Shown here: positions 22,061-24,978 of the stretch, one piece after another | Layout: each line of letters begins with the position of its first letter | Numbering within the stretch: position 1 is the first letter of the stretch | Translations under genes and position numbers: made by a program | Notes under the pieces: model-generated | Databases searched by the model: none | What the model was told of the DNA's origin: nothing | What the model saw: only the letters and a program-made list of their open reading frames with translations | Assembly: GCA_902363595.1 (NCBI GenBank) | Contig: CABJAP010000027.1 | Coordinates: 1-24,978 of the forward strand | Origin: Clostridia bacterium | GTDB lineage: Bacteria; Bacillota; Clostridia; Peptostreptococcales; Anaerovoracaceae | Direction: 5' to 3' | Length of the DNA stretch: 24,978 nt

Positions 22061-22591
22061 ATGGTAGAAAAAGTTGATTTTTCGAAACGGCTGAAGGCGG
22101 CCATCGACGAAAAAGCGATTCGGCAGACTGAGCTTTGCCAAAAAACCGGCATCGGCAAGAGCGCAATGAGCCAATACCTCAGCGGTGCATTTAAACCGAA
22201 GCAACAAAATTTATATAAGCTGGCTCAGGCTTTGGGTGTTTCTGAGGCCTGGCTGATGGGATACGATGTTCCAAGGACGCGCCAGGAGGACTCCGGCAAA
22301 GAACAGGACACGTTTTATTTTTTGGCTGAAGATGACAGCATGATCGGCGCTCACATCCCTGCCGGGGCCCGCGTTTTAATCAAGCGAAGCCAGCATATAA
22401 AAAATCAGCAGATCATCGCCTGTATGATGGATTCTGCCATTCAACTGCGCCGGTTCAACAAGATGGGCGAACACGTGATCCTGACCCCTGAGAACAGCGG
22501 TTATTTACCTGTTGTTATCACTGAAAAAGAATTTGATGCCCAGGAAATCACCATTCTGGGCGTTGCCAAACAAATCATAATCGATTTATGA
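22061..22591 (+). CDS. XRE/S24 (CI/LexA-like) transcriptional repressor
   Basis: A 176-residue regulator with an N-terminal XRE helix-turn-helix (about 5-65: IRQTELCQKTGIGKSAMSQYL then QNLYKLAQALGVSEAWLMGYD) and a C-terminal S24 peptidase-like domain. The catalytic-type Ser is present in DDSM, but the position of the general-base Lys appears to be Arg (QLRRF where family members read TVKRL), so self-cleavage may be lost. The start is ATG 22061 with a weak GTGGGTG; the frame extends upstream to 22004 but that overlaps the promoter. It is divergent from the Cro-like gene and its stop overlaps the convergent luxR stop by 6 nt. Confidence 0.8.
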   Translation: MVEKVDFSKRLKAAIDEKAIRQTELCQKTGIGKSAMSQYLSGAFKPKQQNLYKLAQALGVSEAWLMGYDVPRTRQEDSGKEQDTFYFLAEDDSMIGAHIPAGARVLIKRSQHIKNQQIIACMMDSAIQLRRFNKMGEHVILTPENSGYLPVVITEKEFDAQEITILGVAKQIIIDL

Positions 22592-23383
22592 GCGCCCCAG
22601 ATATTCAAGAAATCCTTCCCGCAGGAAAAGAGAGATCAGCTGCGTCCGGGATTTGACTTCTGTTTTGTTAAAGATATTGGAAATATGGCACTTGACCGTA
22701 TTGGGCGAGACGTGGCGCCGGCGGGCGATTTCTTCGGTAGAAAGCCCCTGGCAGATCAGCTCAATGACCGCTCGTTCCTTGGTAGTTATACCGTAGTGGT
22801 ACTTGAGCAATCGGTCAACCGCTTCCTTATCTTTACTATGTTTTTCCTTATCCGAATTGAGCACATTCTGCAGATGGGGAAGCAGCCTTTCCAGAATATA
22901 AAGATCTCTTTGGGAAAAATCACCCTTACGTTCGCTTTTGTACAGGGTCACAGCTCCCATCAGCCGGCCGGCGCTGATGACCACCACCCCGGCCACGCTG
23001 CTCAAATCAAACTTTGACAGGTATTCCCTATAGAACTGGGAGCCCTTTCGAATCTTGGCGTCAATCAAATCCGACTCCCGATATGCGAGAGATTCGTGAT
23101 AGGCAAACAGCCAGCTCACGTAGTCAATCTCGTAATACTTGGTCTCATACTCCCTTAAAAACGCCTCTTCCTTTTCCTTATCAAAAATGCTGACCACCAC
23201 CGGGTCAGTCAGGGGATGCCGGGAAGGCCGGTCATTTTTCGCCAAATTAAAATCTGCCAGATCAAATTGAATCAAAGCCATCAGCCGCGTCAAAAAGGCC
23301 TTTCTCATGGCCGCAGCATTACCAATGCCATAGAGCTCGGCAACCAGATCGTTGAGCAATTCCCATTCTTTTGTGTTCAGCAT
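22586..23383 (-). CDS. LuxR-type transcriptional regulator with GAF-like sensor domain
   Basis: A 265-residue regulator with an N-terminal GAF-like region (about 20-180) and a C-terminal LuxR/FixJ helix-turn-helix (about 200-262: GITTKERAVIELICQGLSTE then IARRRHVSPNTVKCHISNIF). No receiver-domain Asp is seen, so it is not a response regulator; it may sense a small molecule. I prefer ATG 23383 (MLNTKEW); it has a poor ribosome binding site, and the frame is open to 23461, but that part overlaps the agmatinase control region. It is divergent from the agmatinase gene, its likely target. Confidence 0.78.
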   Translation of the reverse strand: MLNTKEWELLNDLVAELYGIGNAAAMRKAFLTRLMALIQFDLADFNLAKNDRPSRHPLTDPVVVSIFDKEKEEAFLREYETKYYEIDYVSWLFAYHESLAYRESDLIDAKIRKGSQFYREYLSKFDLSSVAGVVVISAGRLMGAVTLYKSERKGDFSQRDLYILERLLPHLQNVLNSDKEKHSKDKEAVDRLLKYHYGITTKERAVIELICQGLSTEEIARRRHVSPNTVKCHISNIFNKTEVKSRTQLISLFLREGFLEYLGRS

Positions 23384-23418
23384 ATTTTTTCGCTTTCTTT
23401 CTAATACTTTCCTACTAG

Positions 23419-23466
23419 AGAAATCCAGATTTCTACTACTTATTGATGTTTTTTCTATCATATAAT
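23419..23466 (+). promoter_or_regulatory. Agmatinase promoter with upstream palindrome
   Basis: A -10 TATAAT at 23461-23466 has no good -35 at 17 nt (TTGATG is only 12 nt away). A perfect dyad AGAAATC-CA-GATTTCT (23419-23434) is centred about 46 bp before the predicted start, where an activator such as the divergent LuxR protein could sit. Confidence 0.45.
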
Positions 23467-23511
23467 ACCCATATACTTATGTCAAACAAAGATATTTTGG
23501 AGGTAGAAATT

Positions 23512-24396
23512 ATGAACATTCCGTATTGGCGGGAAATTTATACGACGAACATCAACCAGGCCGACGTCTGTGTCCTGGGTATTCCTTTTGATGGAGCGGC
23601 CAGCGTGGGCAAGGGCGCTGCGCTGGCGCCGGATGTGATTCGAAACTGCACGAAGGTCCTGCCGCCTGTCAACAGCGCCGGGACTCGCTTTCCTGAGGTA
23701 AGGGTTTATGATGAGGGAGATGTGGAGTTTTCTCTGGATTGGGGAAAATTTTTCGAACAGGTGGAGCATCAGGCTCTCAAGCTGATGGAATCAGGCAAGT
23801 TCTGCATATTCATCGGCGGCGACCATTCTGTCACCATTCCCCTGGCAAAGGCTTACGCCCAATATAATGCCGGCAGAAAAATCGGATTTATCCATTTTGA
23901 TTCCCATCCCGATCTCTGCAACGAATATGAGGACAGCCGCTGGTCCCATGCCTGTCCTTTGAAGCGGGTAGTGGACGAGCAAATCGCGCCGCGGGATCTG
24001 GCGCAAATTGGAATCCGCTCTTATGAAAGCGAAGAGCTGGATTTTTATCAAGCCCATCCTGAACTTCTGCTGATCAAAGCCCAGGATATCTTCAAAAACG
24101 GCTATCAGGAAGCGATCGAGCAGATCATTGCGCACTTCAAAGGCTATGATGCCATCTATCTGACCCTGGATATCGATGTGCTGGATCCGGCCTATGCGCC
24201 AGGCACCGGAACGCCGGAAGCGGGCGGCTTGTCATCGAGGGAGCTGATGGAACTCATCAACCAGTTGATGGACCGGCTGCCCATCACTGCCATGGACCTG
24301 GTGGAAATTTCCCCGTCTCTGGATACGGTCAACCAGATTACCTCCTGGGCCGGGGCCAAAATTATTTATGAGGTTCTGGCAAAGTTTGCCCTGTAA
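23512..24396 (+). CDS. speB: Agmatinase (ureohydrolase family)
   Basis: A 294-residue arginase-fold enzyme that probably hydrolyses agmatine to putrescine and urea. Mn ligands are visible in GGDH (H105), HFDSHPD (D130, H132, D134) and LDIDVLDP (D220, D222), followed by APGTGTPEAGG. The SHACPL segment (145-150) differs from the usual SHGTPF, so another guanidino substrate (guanidinobutyrate, proclavaminate-like) is not excluded. The start is ATG 23512 behind GGAGG; the frame is open upstream to 23443 through the promoter. It stands alone, ended by a repeat and a strong terminator. Confidence 0.88.
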   Translation: MNIPYWREIYTTNINQADVCVLGIPFDGAASVGKGAALAPDVIRNCTKVLPPVNSAGTRFPEVRVYDEGDVEFSLDWGKFFEQVEHQALKLMESGKFCIFIGGDHSVTIPLAKAYAQYNAGRKIGFIHFDSHPDLCNEYEDSRWSHACPLKRVVDEQIAPRDLAQIGIRSYESEELDFYQAHPELLLIKAQDIFKNGYQEAIEQIIAHFKGYDAIYLTLDIDVLDPAYAPGTGTPEAGGLSSRELMELINQLMDRLPITAMDLVEISPSLDTVNQITSWAGAKIIYEVLAKFAL

Positions 24397-24397
24397 A

Positions 24398-24470
24398 GAT
24401 GAAAAATCATCGCAAACTTAGACCAAAACAAGCTGGAGCGATCATTTTGCTTTTCACCTTTTATTAGTCT
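24398..24470 (+). repeat. Dispersed intergenic repeat, copy B
   Basis: Starts 1 nt after the agmatinase stop codon and matches 7164-7236 in about 63 of 73 positions, including the first 23 bases without a change. It keeps the same fold and is followed within a few bases by a GC-rich hairpin, as is copy A. Confidence 0.65.
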
Positions 24471-24474
24471 AACC

Positions 24475-24502
24475 AAAAGAGGGCCCTCGGGCCCCCTTTT
24501 TT
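24475..24502 (+). terminator. Terminator of the agmatinase gene
   Basis: GGGCCC (24481-24486) pairs with GGGCCC (24489-24494) across a TC loop; outer A-run/T-run pairing adds G-C and four A-T pairs, and six T follow. Confidence 0.88.
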
Positions 24503-24526
24503 CGCCTGCCTTAATCCCCCAAAGCA

Positions 24527-24555
24527 AAGAAACCGCAACATATGCACGGTTTCTT
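24527..24555. repeat. Hairpin AAGAAACCG / CGGTTTCTT
   Basis: Perfect 9-bp arms (24527-24535, 24547-24555) with an 11-nt loop. The minus strand continues TGCTTTG, so it might be a weak leftward terminator. Confidence 0.4.
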
Positions 24556-24674
24556 CACTGGTATTATTGTGTTCTCCGTCTCGATATCACTGCACCATAC
24601 ATATTGATATTTCAACCTTTTTGTTTTTTGAAATTTGTAATTTTCGCTTATTTTTTATATCACGTATGAAAAAC

Positions 24675-24694
24675 AGTACGTTTTTAGTACGTTT
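24675..24694. repeat. Direct repeat AGTACGTTT x2
   Basis: AGTACGTTT occurs at 24675-24683 and 24686-24694, 11 bp apart, about one helical turn, as in operators with tandem half-sites. The surrounding AT-rich 200 bp has no gene. Confidence 0.3.
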
Positions 24695-24767
24695 GCTTTT
24701 TTAGCTACTCATTTTGATTTGTATAAAATCTGCATATATATAATGTAAGAACGATGCAGCGATCAAC

Positions 24768-24813
24768 AAAAAAAGACACATTGCGCTTAACATGAACACT
24801 TCGCTACGTGTCT
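24768..24813 (-). terminator. Leftward terminator for the gene entering from the right
   Basis: On the minus strand AGACAC...GTGTCT (24813-24808 with 24779-24774) with an inner GCG/CGC step, followed by a run of U (A at 24768-24773). It would end a transcript arriving from beyond 24978. Confidence 0.6.
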
Positions 24814-24814
24814 C

Positions 24815-24842
24815 TTGAAATCTGTACAGTATATGATATAAT
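24815..24842 (+). promoter_or_regulatory. Promoter of the right-edge small RNA
   Basis: TTGAAA (24815-24820), 16-nt spacer, TATAAT (24837-24842) with TGA directly upstream (extended -10). Confidence 0.6.
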
Positions 24843-24848
24843 TTTTAT

Positions 24849-24914
24849 GACGGGGAGCGGTGGCAAGCCCGCCTTCCCTTTTATGTGTGCCTGCTGTTTA
24901 TTCAGCAGGTTTTT
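24849..24914 (+). ncRNA. Probable small RNA, antisense to a leftward transcript
   Basis: About 66 nt between the promoter at 24815-24842 and the terminator at 24890-24914. No ribosome binding site precedes its only ATG. A GC-rich 5' hairpin (GGTGGC-AA-GCCCGCC) and the terminator stem make up nearly all of it, the same two-hairpin form as the RNA at 8336-8415. It lies antisense to the 3' end and 3' UTR of the leftward partial gene. Confidence 0.5.
24890..24914 (+). terminator. Terminator of the right-edge small RNA
   Basis: CCTGCTG (24890-24896), 6-nt loop, CAGCAGG (24903-24909), then TTTTT. Confidence 0.8.
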
Positions 24915-24978
24915 CCTTTGGTTTATATTGCTCGTCCCCTGTCTCAATGTACAGGATGAAATCATTTATGCTTTTTTC
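24898..24978 (-). CDS. C-terminal fragment of a gene cut by the right edge
   Basis: An open frame enters from the right edge and ends with TAA at 24900-24898, giving 26 residues: KSINDFILYIETGDEQYKPK then EKPAE, preceded by Glu-Lys. I do not recognise it. It is charged and hydrophilic, unlike the core of a membrane toxin, although a toxin tail is not excluded. The downstream terminator at 24768-24813 supports a real leftward gene. Its stop lies in the loop of the convergent small RNA's terminator. Confidence 0.45.
   Translation of the reverse strand, partial: EKSINDFILYIETGDEQYKPKEKPAE

Noticed and set aside
24675..24694. Two AGTACGTTT units as the start of a CRISPR or iteron array
   Set aside because: There are only two 9-bp units, with no spacers of regular length, no cas genes and no replication gene nearby.
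24883..24978. Plus-strand hydrophobic frame starting MCACCLFSRFFLWF, possibly a toxin
   Set aside because: It has no ribosome binding site, runs through the terminator hairpin at 24890-24914, and mirrors the leftward partial frame.

Overview
The window reads as chromosomal DNA of an anaerobic Firmicute, most likely a gut-type clostridium (inference). The evidence is strong AGGAGG ribosome binding sites, sigma-A promoters of the TTGACA-N17-TATAAT type, a complete [NiFe]-hydrogenase maturation set, a clostridial FeoA/FeoB/Cys-rich peptide locus, and amino-acid and agmatine functions in place of sugar catabolism. I see no tRNA, rRNA, CRISPR array, IS element or intact prophage.

Layout. 1-1993: a leftward GPH-type symporter, with a promoter firing off the left edge. 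1994-5041: a leftward DDAH-family amidinohydrolase plus APC amino-acid antiporter unit, divergent from a GntR/FCD regulator; the two promoters lie back to back and a perfect 16-bp palindrome covers the -10 of the enzyme promoter. 5110-7013: a Crp/Fnr-type regulator divergent from an MFS exporter, sharing a palindromic -10 region; a dyad centred at about -41.5 of the exporter promoter also overlaps the regulator start codon. 7285-13588: a leftward hyp operon, hypA-hypB-hypF-ybaK-hypC-hypD-(toxin)-hypE, with most genes overlapping. 13917-15555: an NSS-family sodium-coupled amino-acid transporter with its 42-residue MetS-type small subunit. 15674-18264: the iron uptake operon feoA-feoB-FeoB-associated peptide (leftward). 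18628-21567: a 979-residue secreted repeat protein. 21613-22591: a divergent pair of small phage-type repressors. 22586-24396: a LuxR-type regulator divergent from an agmatinase. 24397-24978: non-coding sequence with a dispersed repeat, terminators, a probable small RNA and the tail of a gene entering from the right.

The most interesting parts are not large genes. Between hypD and hypE lies what appears to be a complete type I toxin-antitoxin module: a 27-codon hydrophobic peptide gene with a Shine-Dalgarno perfectly complementary to the 16S 3' end and folded into a GAAA-capped hairpin, facing a convergent ~80-nt RNA that ends at a shared terminator. Second, two nearly identical 23-bp operators (GTTTAG-N5-CTAAAC core) sit at the promoter of a Cro-sized HTH gene and at the promoter of the giant surface protein, with an S24/CI-like repressor divergent: a phage-type switch apparently wired to a surface protein. 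Third, a 73-bp structured repeat occurs twice (7164 and 24398), each time just upstream of a strong GC hairpin. The right edge shows a second antisense arrangement that may be another toxin-antitoxin locus, but the partner gene is cut off.

Several genes have starts that differ from the longest open frame; these were moved to the codon with a proper ribosome binding site (ddaH, gntR, hypE, hypC, ybaK, hypF, the S24 regulator, luxR, speB). TTG starts are inferred for the Crp regulator and the NSS transporter and GTG for hypD.
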